Below are positions 17,041-25,161 of a stretch of DNA of 64,000 nt, one piece after another. The position numbers and the translations under genes were made by a program. Each line of letters begins with the position of its first letter. The stretch's first letter is position 1. Below the pieces are notes generated by a model. It did no database searches, was not told the origin of the DNA, and worked only from the letters and a program-made list of their open reading frames with translations. Source of the DNA: Streptomyces abyssalis (GTDB taxonomy: Bacteria > Actinomycetota > Actinomycetes > Streptomycetales > Streptomycetaceae); the NCBI RefSeq assembly GCF_001751365.1, contig NZ_LJGT01000038.1, forward strand, positions 721,540-785,539. Reading direction: 5' to 3'.

Positions 17041-18396
17041 GTGAGCACGCGGTACACGGGAGGCACGAGCGGCAGAGGCGACAGGGGCAGCCGGGGGAGC
17101 ACGGGCCGCACGGGCAAGGGCGTTCCGGCCGGCGTCCACACCGCCCGGCGGGCCTGGAACGCGAACCAGGTGCTCAGCACAGGCGTGACCCGGGCACAAC
17201 GAACCGCATGGCTGCCGAGCTGGGTGAAGGCCCTGCCGCCGGGGCTCATCGTGCTGGCGCTCGTACTGGAGTTGTCGACTCCCACCCGCTACTCGTTCGC
17301 CTCCTTCCTGACCGCCGCCGTCGTGCTCGCCGCGCTGCTGACGCGGCCGCTCGCGACCCTCGTGATCGGCGTGCTCTCGATCGCCCTGGTCCTCGGCCTG
17401 CACGTGGCCCTGGAAGAGGTCTATCCCGACAACGTCACCGGCCCGATCGTCACCCTTGTGCTGGTCACGGGCTTCTCGACGCTGCTGGCCATGATCCTCG
17501 AACGTACGACGCTCCAGCTCGTCCAGGTCAACGCGGTCGCGGAGGCGACCCAGCGGGCGCTGCTCCGGCCGCTGCCGGACCGGGTGGGCCCGGTGCGTCT
17601 GGCGGGCCTCTACCGCGCCGCCGACGAGGCGGCCATGATCGGCGGGGACCTCTACAGCGTCCGCTCCACTCCTTACGGGGTGCGCGCGGTGATCGGCGAC
17701 GTACGGGGCAAGGGCATCGGCGCGACCGAGGGCGTCGCGACGATCACCTCGGCCTTCCGTGAGGCGGCGGCGCAGTGCGCGACGCTCTCGGAGGTGGCCG
17801 CCCGCGTGGAGGCGGCGATGGCCATGGACCGGGAGGACATGGAGGCGGGGGTCTCGCAGGCCGCGCCCGCGCTGGGGATGCCGAAGAGCTGGTCGCAGGA
17901 GCTGTTCGCGACGGCGGTGCTGCTGGAGTTCCCGCTGGGTGGAGGGCTGGTACGGGTGCTGAACCGGGGGCATCCGCCGATGTACCGGATCTTCGGGCCG
18001 CAGGGGGTGTGCGCACTGGAGCCGGAGCCCGCGCTGCCGCTCGGCTTCGGAGACCTCACGCCGGTGACCGCGTCAGGGGATTCGACGGGGGAGAAGAGCT
18101 ACGAGCTGGCGGAGGGCGAGGCACTGGTCGCGTACTCCGACGGGGTGAGCGAGGCGCGGAACCGGGACGGCGCCTTCTACCCGCTGGGGCAGCGGCTGGC
18201 GGCCCGATACGGCGACGGCGCGGGAAGCGGCCGGCGCACGGGCCGGGAGGGCGAACGCGCCGGGGGAGCCGAACCGGGGGACGTCGTCTCCTTCATCAAC
18301 ACGGACGTCACGCGGTGGGCCGGGACGATCAACGACGACCTGGTGATCGTCGTCCTGCAGCACGACACGGCCGCGCATGCGCCTGCCGCACGCTGA
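17041..18396 (+). CDS. SpoIIE-type PP2C phosphatase, second copy
   Basis: A 451-residue paralogue of the phosphatase at 14647-15876. Hydrophobic helices lie between about 63 and 150. The PP2C core follows: YRAADEAAMIGGDLYSV, AVIGDVRGKGIGATEG, NRGHPPMYRI, LVAYSDGVSEARNRDGAFYP, and a C-terminal INDDLVIVVLQ containing the final metal ligand. It starts at GTG 17041 after GGAAGGGAA. The insert VTASGDSTGEKS and the Gly/Arg stretch near 390-415 are not in the first copy. The target is probably an anti-sigma antagonist; none is encoded nearby. Confidence 0.8.
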   Translation: MSTRYTGGTSGRGDRGSRGSTGRTGKGVPAGVHTARRAWNANQVLSTGVTRAQRTAWLPSWVKALPPGLIVLALVLELSTPTRYSFASFLTAAVVLAALLTRPLATLVIGVLSIALVLGLHVALEEVYPDNVTGPIVTLVLVTGFSTLLAMILERTTLQLVQVNAVAEATQRALLRPLPDRVGPVRLAGLYRAADEAAMIGGDLYSVRSTPYGVRAVIGDVRGKGIGATEGVATITSAFREAAAQCATLSEVAARVEAAMAMDREDMEAGVSQAAPALGMPKSWSQELFATAVLLEFPLGGGLVRVLNRGHPPMYRIFGPQGVCALEPEPALPLGFGDLTPVTASGDSTGEKSYELAEGEALVAYSDGVSEARNRDGAFYPLGQRLAARYGDGAGSGRRTGREGERAGGAEPGDVVSFINTDVTRWAGTINDDLVIVVLQHDTAAHAPAAR

Positions 18397-18929
18397 ACCG
18401 CCCGGCCCCGGCGGGGAGTCGGGGCGTCCGGGCGTCACGGCCGCGGGGCCGGGACGGTTCCACCGCCGTGCGGGCGCGCGGCGCGATGCGGGCGCGCGGT
18501 GGCGCGCGGCGCGGGCGCGCGGCGCGATGCGGGCGCGCAGGGGCCGCCCGGCCCCGGGTGCCTGGGGGTCCGGCTCCGGCCCGCCTTCGGGCATGGGCAC
18601 GGCGGCCGGGCCGCGCCCACCCCGGCCGGAGGCTCCCGCCTGCGCTCCTCGCACCGCGCCTCACAGGACAACCACCCGCCCACGCGGCCTCCCAGCACCC
18701 GGCCCCCGGAAGCGCACCCCCACAACCGGAGGCACGTATGACCCCGACCCGCCACCCGTGCGGACCCCACGCGAACGCCCGGCACGCGAACGCCCGGCAC
18801 GCGAACGCCCGGGTGCGGCCGTCGCCGGACAGCCACACCCGGGCGGTACACGCGCTGCGCGCCGTGCGCACGGCGCGCGTGGTGCGGGGCGGAGCAGTGC
18901 GCGCGCCGCGCGCACTGCCCGCTTCCGCG
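18397..18929. other. Gene-free, extremely GC-rich stretch with repeats
   Basis: About 530 bases between two convergent genes with no credible coding frame. The left half is built from degenerate GCGCGATGCGGGCGCGC units (18470-18540). The right half has three exact 15-base repeats at 18768-18812. CG/GC alternation gives open frames on many strands, none with family-like content. Confidence 0.5.
18768..18812. repeat. Three tandem copies of a 15-base unit
   Basis: CACGCGAACGCCCGG is repeated exactly at 18768-18782, 18783-18797 and 18798-18812. No spacer is present, so it is not a CRISPR. It probably arose by replication slippage. Confidence 0.85.
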
Positions 18930-19844
18930 TCAGTCGCGCTCCGCGCCCTCCGGCAGCGAGCGGAGGTCGAGCTTCGGCGTCTTCTGCTGCAGCGACCAGT
19001 CCAGCATCTTCTTGGCGTCCGGGTAACGCTTGCTGCTGTTGAGGATCACGCCCACGATCGAGCGGCCGTTGCGCTCCGCCGCGAAGACGAGGCACGGCCC
19101 GGCCTTCGTGCCGGTGCCGGTCTTGATGCCGATGACGCCCTGGTACGAGCCGAGCAGCTGGTTGGTGTTGTACCAGGTGTACGTACGGCCGTTGGTCGCC
19201 TTCTGCTTCGTCGACGTCGACTTCGCGACCTTGCGGATGTTCGTGCTGCCCAGGGCGTACTTGCCGAGCTTGGCCATGTCACGCGCCGTGGAGTAGTTGC
19301 GCCCCTTCTTCGAGATGCCGTCGAAGGAGTCGAACTCGGTGTTCTTCATGCCGAGCTGGTCGGCCTTGGCGTTCATCTTCGCGATGAAGGAGTTGGCGCG
19401 GGCGGTCGTGGAGCTGCCCTTCCCGAGGGCGTCGGCCAGCGCGTACGCGGCGTCGCAGCCGGAGGGGAGCAGCAGCCCGTACAGGAGCTGCCGCAGGGTC
19501 AGCTTGTCGCCCGTCCTCAAGTCGGCGGTGCTGCCACCCCACTTGGCGACATAGTCGCGGTACGCCTTCTTGACGGTGACCCTGCGGTCGAGGTCGGCGC
19601 CGGAGCTCACCACGACCGCCGCCGTCATCACCTTCGTGGTGCTGGCCATCTGCCGCTTGGTGTCGGAGCTCTTGCCCCACATCTCCTCACCGGACGAGGC
19701 GTCCAGCAGGAAGGCGCCCTTGGCGCTGACGCCGGACGGGCCGGCCGCCTGCGCCGGGTAGACAAAGGGTCCCGCGGCCAGAACGGCTCCTGCCGCCACC
19801 CCCGCAACACCGATCCGGCGGGCCCTGGTGGATACACGCATCAA
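18930..19844 (-). CDS. D-alanyl-D-alanine carboxypeptidase/transpeptidase, Streptomyces K15-like (S11)
   Basis: A 304-residue exported penicillin-binding protein. A signal peptide covers about residues 1-33 (ending in AQAA). The active-site triplets are STTK at 68-71 (nucleophile Ser68), SGC at 128-130 and KTGT at 241-244. The Cys in place of the usual Asn of the SxN motif is the hallmark of the Streptomyces K15 DD-transpeptidase, and flanking segments (LRQLLYGL, PSGCDAAYALAD, FDSFDGI) match that protein closely. It acts on peptidoglycan stem peptides outside the membrane. The C-terminal ~25 residues lack an obvious membrane anchor. Confidence 0.88.
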   Translation of the reverse strand: MMRVSTRARRIGVAGVAAGAVLAAGPFVYPAQAAGPSGVSAKGAFLLDASSGEEMWGKSSDTKRQMASTTKVMTAAVVVSSGADLDRRVTVKKAYRDYVAKWGGSTADLRTGDKLTLRQLLYGLLLPSGCDAAYALADALGKGSSTTARANSFIAKMNAKADQLGMKNTEFDSFDGISKKGRNYSTARDMAKLGKYALGSTNIRKVAKSTSTKQKATNGRTYTWYNTNQLLGSYQGVIGIKTGTGTKAGPCLVFAAERNGRSIVGVILNSSKRYPDAKKMLDWSLQQKTPKLDLRSLPEGAERD

Positions 19845-20029
19845 CTCGCAGCTCCATCGTCCGTGACGGGGCCGGCCGGAGCCCGTGTGCGTGCGGGCGG
19901 CCGCCCCGTGAGAAAAGTCCGTTGCCCGAAGGACAGCGCAACGCCCCGTTTGGTTGCACGGAATCGTCCCCGTACGTCAGTTCACCCGCGTCCGCGGATC
20001 AGCCGGCCCGGAGAGAAGGAGGAAAGCAG

Positions 20030-20917
20030 ATGAGTCCGCAGTCGGATCAGCAGACGGATCAGCGCCCCCCGCAGGGCAGGACAATCCTGGTCACCGGCAG
20101 CACCCGGGGAATGGGCAACCGTCTCGCCCGCGAACTGGCGGCGGACGGTGCCACGTTGCTGCTGCACGGACGGGACCGTACACGAGTGGGGCAGGCAGTC
20201 GAAGACCTGCGCACGGCAGTTCCGGGAGCGGACGTGCGCGGCCACGCGGCGGACCTCGCCGATCTGGAGCAGGTGCGCGACCTGGCCGGGACCCTCACCG
20301 AGGGCGGCGGGCGGCTGGACGTGCTGGTCAACAACGCGGCGGTGGGCGGCGGCCCGGACCGCTCACGGCGCCAGGTCAGCGCCCAGGGGCTGGAGTTGCG
20401 CTTCGCCGTGAACTACCTGGCGCCTCTTGTGCTGACCCGCGGGCTGCTGCCGCTCCTGAAGGGCTCGGCACCGGCGCGCGTCGTCAACGTCGCATCCGCG
20501 GGGCAGGAGCCACTGGACTTCGGCGATCTGATGACGCACCGGGACTACGAGGGGATCCTCGCGTACTGCAGGAGCAAACTCGCGCTGATCATGGCGACGT
20601 TCGACCTCGCCGCCGAGGTGGCACCCGGCCTGGTCACCGTCAACGCCGTGCACCCGGCTTCGCTCATGGACACCGGCATGGTGCGGGAGATCTCGGCTCC
20701 GCCGCAGTCGGACGTGGAGGACGGCGTGAAGGCGGTGCGGCGGCTCGTCGACGACCCGGAGCTCGCGGGCGTCACCGGGCGCTACTTCCACCGCTTCGCC
20801 GACAGCAGGGCCGAGCCGCAGGCCTACGACCCGCAGGCACGTGCGCGGCTGGCGGAGATGACGGCACGGCTGGCTCCGGGAGCCGCCGCCCCGGCCGGAC
20901 CGCTCCCGTCCGGGTGA
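20030..20917 (+). CDS. SDR-family NAD(P)-dependent oxidoreductase
   Basis: A 295-residue short-chain dehydrogenase of the retinol-dehydrogenase-like group. The cofactor motif is VTGSTRGMG near residue 22; LVNNAAVGG, NVASAGQ and the catalytic YCRSK follow in order. The ATG at 20030 is chosen over an in-frame start at 19922 because GAGAAGGAGG sits just upstream. The loop DFGDLMTHRDYEG is typical of classical SDRs that reduce aldehydes or ketones. It is codirectional with a second SDR starting 152 bases later. Confidence 0.85.
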   Translation: MSPQSDQQTDQRPPQGRTILVTGSTRGMGNRLARELAADGATLLLHGRDRTRVGQAVEDLRTAVPGADVRGHAADLADLEQVRDLAGTLTEGGGRLDVLVNNAAVGGGPDRSRRQVSAQGLELRFAVNYLAPLVLTRGLLPLLKGSAPARVVNVASAGQEPLDFGDLMTHRDYEGILAYCRSKLALIMATFDLAAEVAPGLVTVNAVHPASLMDTGMVREISAPPQSDVEDGVKAVRRLVDDPELAGVTGRYFHRFADSRAEPQAYDPQARARLAEMTARLAPGAAAPAGPLPSG

Positions 20918-21069
20918 CTCCGCCGCCGGACGGCCCGCTCCCGGGTTCTCTCTCCCGGCTCTCCGGGCTCCGGGCTCTCCCGTCCGGATGTCACAGGTGG
21001 CCGGGCTGTCCCGTCCCGGTTCGAGGACGGTTCCGGGGACGGCACCCCCTACTTCACGAGGAGCAGGTC

Positions 21070-21837
21070 ATGAGCGAGCAGGGCACACACCAGAAGGTGG
21101 CGCTGGTCACCGGGGCGAACAAGGGGATCGGCCGTGGGGCTGCCGGACATCTCGCCGGTCTGGGCATGACTGTCCTGATCGGGGCCAGAGACCCGCGGCG
21201 CGGCGAGGAGGCCGCGGCGGCGCTGCGTGCCGCAGGCGGCGACGCGCACGCGGTCACCCTGGACGTCACCGACCCGGCCACCGTTCGCGAGGCGGCGAAG
21301 CAGGTCGAGGAGCGATTCGGCCGCCTCGACGTGCTGATCAACAACGCCGGCATCACCGGCTCCGGTCAGGTCTCGCCCGAAGACGCACACGACCAGGTCC
21401 CCAGCTCCGTCGACCCGGACATGGTCCGGGCGGTGTTCGAGACCAACGTCTTCGGGGTCATCGCGGTGACCAACGCCATGCTGCCACTGCTGCGGCGGTC
21501 GTCGGCGGCGCACATCGTCAACGTCAGCAGCCATGCGGCGTCGCTGACTCTCGCCAGTGCCACGGACGGCCCGCTGGCGTCGCTTCCGCAGTCGGCGGCG
21601 TACTCGCCGTCCAAGTCCGCGCTGAACGCGCTGACCGTGCAGTACGCGAACGAGCTGCGGAGGGACGGCATCCTCGTCAACGCCGTCGCTCCCGGCTTCG
21701 TCGCCACGGACAGCAACAACCACACCGGGTTCCTCACGGTCGCGCAAGGCGCCGCGGTCCTGGTGCGCCTTGCCACTCTCGGCGTGGACGGACCGACCGG
21801 CGGGTTCTTCGGTGAGGAGGGCGCGGTGCCCTGGTGA
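21070..21837 (+). CDS. SDR-family oxidoreductase (carbonyl-reductase-like)
   Basis: A 255-residue SDR. It has VTGANKGIG (cofactor), INNAGITGSG, VNVSSHAAS and the catalytic YSPSKSALNAL. The unusual cofactor loop ANKGIGRGAA and the loop between NNAG and the active Ser resemble carbonyl-reductase-type SDRs (CBR1-like). The ATG at 21070 has AGGAGCAGG upstream. Together with the preceding SDR it may form a small reductase operon; substrates are unknown. Confidence 0.85.
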   Translation: MSEQGTHQKVALVTGANKGIGRGAAGHLAGLGMTVLIGARDPRRGEEAAAALRAAGGDAHAVTLDVTDPATVREAAKQVEERFGRLDVLINNAGITGSGQVSPEDAHDQVPSSVDPDMVRAVFETNVFGVIAVTNAMLPLLRRSSAAHIVNVSSHAASLTLASATDGPLASLPQSAAYSPSKSALNALTVQYANELRRDGILVNAVAPGFVATDSNNHTGFLTVAQGAAVLVRLATLGVDGPTGGFFGEEGAVPW

Positions 21838-21913
21838 GGTCGGCGCGACGCCGAACCACGGCAGAGGGCCGCAGGCCGAGCCGCGTGCGCACAGGCCTGC
21901 GGCGCGGCGCCGT

Positions 21914-23464
21914 TCACACCTTGGAGCGCTTCGGAATCGCGTCACCGGCGGGGGCGTCGCCCCGCCCGTAGTGGTGCGTGGTGAACATGTAGAGCAGCCC
22001 CGTGCCGAGGACGACGCCGCCGCACAGCAGCACGATCCAGTTCTCCCACCAGGACTGGTCCGGGTTGCGCGCCCACGAGATGTTGATGATCGCGAAGATG
22101 CCGTAGGCGAGGGCGCCGGCGTTGACGAGCAGCCCCCAGCGGCCGAGCTTGAACTCCCCCGTGGCCCGCCAGCCCTTCAGCCGTGCGCGCAGCGCGGCGA
22201 GGACGACCATCTGGAACGAGCCGTAGATGCCGAGGATCGCGAACGAGACGATCTTGGTGAGGGCGTCCTCCGAGATCAGCGATCCGAAGGCGATCACGGT
22301 GGGGATGACGGCGGCCACCAGCAGCGCGTGGTGCGGCACCGCGCGCGCGTACGAGAACGAACGCAGGAGCCGGTGCCCGACGATCATCTTGTCGCGCGCG
22401 TAGGAGTAGATGAGACGCCCGGCGGCGGCCTGGAGGCTGACCGTGCACGACAGGAAGGAGATCAGCACGACCGCCATCACCATGCGCGCCCCGAACTCGC
22501 CCAGCGCGTCGAAGAGCACACGCACCACCGGGTCGGTGTCCTCGCCGTCGATCACGGCCTGGTAGTCGGAGACGGCCAGCAGCAGCGTCAGACAGGTGAA
22601 CGTCGCCGCGGCGCCGCCCACGTACACGGTGCGGCGCATCGCCTTGGGAATGACGATGCCCGGACGGGCGACCTCCTCGGCGAGGTCGCCGCACGCCTCG
22701 AAACCGTAGTACTGGTAGAAGCCGATGATCGCCGCGGCGAGGAAGACCGGGAAGTACGATTCGCCGCCCCCGGCACCGAAGTTGTCGAAGATGACGCCGA
22801 GCCCGTGGAAGCGGTGGGTGCTCAGCAGCCAGATGCCGACGACGAGGGCGCCGACGAGTTCCGCGGTGAACCCGATGACGGCCGCCTTCGAAAGGGCCTT
22901 CGTACCGGCGTAGTTGATGAGGGCGGCGACGAGGATGAGGGCCACGGTGCACAACACGGTTGTGTGCACGGACGGTTCGAAGCCGAACAGGATCGCGATG
23001 TACGGGCCCGCGCCGTAGGCGACGGCGGTGATCGTCACCAGCAGCGCCCACATGTAGACCCAGCCGGTCATCCACGCCCAGCGGATGCCCCACAGCCGCC
23101 GCGCCCACGGGTAGACGCCGCCGGCGATGGGGTACTGCGCGACGATCTCCCCGAAGACGAGCGCGACGAGGAACTGGCCCGCGCCGGCGAGCACGAACGC
23201 CCAGATCATGGGCGGGCCGCCGGTGGCCAGCGCCGTGGCGAAAAGGGTGTAGGTGCTGACCACGGGGGAGAGGTAGGTGAAGCCGAGCGCGAAGTTCGCC
23301 CACGGGCCCATCTCCTTGCGGAACTCCGAGCCGTGCCCCGCGGATTCGCCGCCGGGCGGGGCCGAGTCGCCGCCGTGTCCCGCGGAGCCGCCGTGTCCCG
23401 CGGAGCCTCCGCCGCGGCCTCCCCCTGATCCGCCCGCCGCGGCGGGGCCTTGGGCGTCCGTCAT
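21914..23464 (-). CDS. APC-family amino acid/amine permease in betaine operon
   Basis: A 516-residue polytopic membrane protein with about twelve hydrophobic helices. A Gly/Ser/His-rich N-terminal tail (residues 1-45) precedes the first helix; FALGFTYLSPV, GGVYPWARRLWG and FEACGDLAEEVARP are typical APC superfamily segments. Its ATG overlaps the stop of the GMC oxidoreductase (ATGA, 23461-23464), so the two are translationally coupled. The context implies uptake of choline or a related amine. APC rather than BCCT or ABC transport would be unusual for choline, so the substrate is open. Confidence 0.82.
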   Translation of the reverse strand: MTDAQGPAAAGGSGGGRGGGSAGHGGSAGHGGDSAPPGGESAGHGSEFRKEMGPWANFALGFTYLSPVVSTYTLFATALATGGPPMIWAFVLAGAGQFLVALVFGEIVAQYPIAGGVYPWARRLWGIRWAWMTGWVYMWALLVTITAVAYGAGPYIAILFGFEPSVHTTVLCTVALILVAALINYAGTKALSKAAVIGFTAELVGALVVGIWLLSTHRFHGLGVIFDNFGAGGGESYFPVFLAAAIIGFYQYYGFEACGDLAEEVARPGIVIPKAMRRTVYVGGAAATFTCLTLLLAVSDYQAVIDGEDTDPVVRVLFDALGEFGARMVMAVVLISFLSCTVSLQAAAGRLIYSYARDKMIVGHRLLRSFSYARAVPHHALLVAAVIPTVIAFGSLISEDALTKIVSFAILGIYGSFQMVVLAALRARLKGWRATGEFKLGRWGLLVNAGALAYGIFAIINISWARNPDQSWWENWIVLLCGGVVLGTGLLYMFTTHHYGRGDAPAGDAIPKRSKV

Positions 23465-25131
23465 CGCTGTTCCTCTCCCAGCACGTCGCGTGCAGATGTC
23501 GCTGTCGTCCCCGGTCCGGCACGGCCGGTGATCAGATCCGCGGCACGTTCGGCGACGAGCAGCACGGTGACCATCGGGTTGACGGTCGGAAGGCTCGGAA
23601 ACACCGACGCGTCCACCACCCGCACGCCCTCCTCGCCGCGCAGCCGAAGCAACGGATCGACGACGGCGCCGTCGTCGGCGGCGCGGCCCATCCGGCAGGT
23701 GCCCGCCGGGTGGTAGACGGTGTGCGCGGCGCGCCGCCCGTACTCGGACAGAGCCTCGTCGGAGGTCACGTCGAGACCCGGGGCGGACTCCCGCAGGAGC
23801 CAGTCGCGCAGCGGCCCGGTGGCCGCCACCTCCCGGGCGATGCGCAGGCCGTCGACGATGGTGCGCTCGTCGTAGCCCTCGGGGTCGGTGAAGTAGCGGA
23901 AGTCCAGGGCGGGTTTCTCGTCCGGGTCGGCGCTGCGCAGCCAGATGCGGCCGCGTGAGCGGGACTTGGGCACGTTGGGCGTCATGCACACCCCGTACGG
24001 CGGCGAAGGGAGGCCCAGGCGTTCGGTGTTGACGGTGAACGGCACCTGGTAGAAGTGGAACATCAGGTCGGGACCGGGCTCGCGGCTGTCGCGCCGTACG
24101 AAGAGACCCGCGTCTGAGTCCATCGCCGAGTTCGGCGGCAGCGGGCCGGCCGTCTCCCAGACGATCACCGACTCCGGGTGGTCCAGCAGGTTCTCCCCCA
24201 CCCCGGGAAGGTCCGCGAGCACGTCGATGCCGAGCTCGCGCAGGTCCTCCGCGGGCCCGATGCCCGAGAGCATCAGCAGCCGCGGGGTGTCCACCGACCC
24301 CGCGCACAGCAGCAGTTCACGCTCGGCCCGTACGGTGCCGGCGGAGCCGTCGGCGTACCTGACCCGCACGCGGGTGAGGCGGCCCGCACCGTCCCGCAGC
24401 AGCCGGTACGCGCGGGTCTCCAGCTTCAGCGTCAGGTTGGGCCGGTCCATGACGGGGTGCAGATAGGCGACGGACGCAGAGGACCGGTACCCGGTGGCGG
24501 GGTCGTAGGCGAGGGAGAAGAAGCCCGCGCCCTCGGTGAAGGGCTGCGCGTTGAAGTCGTCGACGACGGGGACGTCGAGGGCGTCGACCGCGGCACCGAC
24601 GAAGTCGTGCGCGACTGGATTGCGGTCCTTCTCGGCGACGGGCCGGATGGTGTTCCGCAGCCGCTGCCGGTACGGAAGGAGCGTCCCGGCGTCCCAGCCC
24701 TCCGCGCCGGCGCGCACCCACTCCTGAAGGTCCTGGGGGAACGGCAGGAAGCTGATGAGGGTGTTGTGGGACGAGCAGCCGCCGAGCACACGTGCCCGCG
24801 AGTGCAGGATGTGGGAGTTGCCACGGGGCTGTTCGACGGTGGGATAGCCGTAGTCGTAGCCGGTGTCGAGGAGATTGATCCAGTTCCGCAGCTTCAGCAC
24901 GTTCTCGTCGCCGACGTCGCTGGGTCCGCCCTCGACCACGCACACCCGGCACTCCGGGTCCTCGCTCAGGCGGGAGGCGAGCACGCAGCCCGCGGTGCCG
25001 CCGCCGACGATGACGTAGTCGTAGGCGTCCTCGTCCTTCTCGCCCCTGCCGGATTCGCTCATGCCCGATGCGCTCATGCCCGATGCGCTCATGCCCACGC
25101 CGTCCACTTGTCCGCCGCCCATCCCGTCCAC
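23461..25131 (-). CDS. GMC oxidoreductase, choline oxidase-like
   Basis: A 556-residue FAD enzyme. The dinucleotide-binding GGGTAG is at 43-48. HSRARVLGGCSSHN places His110 where Arthrobacter choline oxidase has its covalent FAD-histidine, and TVYHPAGTCRMG supplies the catalytic His. It is predicted to oxidise choline to betaine aldehyde and on to glycine betaine using O2, with the upstream aldehyde dehydrogenase completing or assisting. The N-terminus carries three near-identical pentapeptides (MSASGMSASGMSESG), each with a possible ATG start, so the true start may be downstream of 25131. Confidence 0.82.
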   Translation of the reverse strand: MDGMGGGQVDGVGMSASGMSASGMSESGRGEKDEDAYDYVIVGGGTAGCVLASRLSEDPECRVCVVEGGPSDVGDENVLKLRNWINLLDTGYDYGYPTVEQPRGNSHILHSRARVLGGCSSHNTLISFLPFPQDLQEWVRAGAEGWDAGTLLPYRQRLRNTIRPVAEKDRNPVAHDFVGAAVDALDVPVVDDFNAQPFTEGAGFFSLAYDPATGYRSSASVAYLHPVMDRPNLTLKLETRAYRLLRDGAGRLTRVRVRYADGSAGTVRAERELLLCAGSVDTPRLLMLSGIGPAEDLRELGIDVLADLPGVGENLLDHPESVIVWETAGPLPPNSAMDSDAGLFVRRDSREPGPDLMFHFYQVPFTVNTERLGLPSPPYGVCMTPNVPKSRSRGRIWLRSADPDEKPALDFRYFTDPEGYDERTIVDGLRIAREVAATGPLRDWLLRESAPGLDVTSDEALSEYGRRAAHTVYHPAGTCRMGRAADDGAVVDPLLRLRGEEGVRVVDASVFPSLPTVNPMVTVLLVAERAADLITGRAGPGTTATSARDVLGEEQR

Positions 25132-25161
25132 CCGTCGTCAGCCGGTAACTCAGCCTGTGCG

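Noticed and set aside
15976..17973. 665-codon minus-strand frame across the Rieske and phosphatase genes
   Set aside because: Antisense shadow of two genes with clear domains; composition is His/Arg/Gln/Pro-rich noise.
18768..18812. 15-base repeats considered as a CRISPR or iteron array
   Set aside because: No spacers and no replication gene nearby; simple tandem duplication is enough.
17775..20033. 752-codon plus-strand frame across phosphatase, repeats and the DD-transpeptidase
   Set aside because: Crosses an antisense gene with all catalytic motifs and the repeat desert; no domain content.
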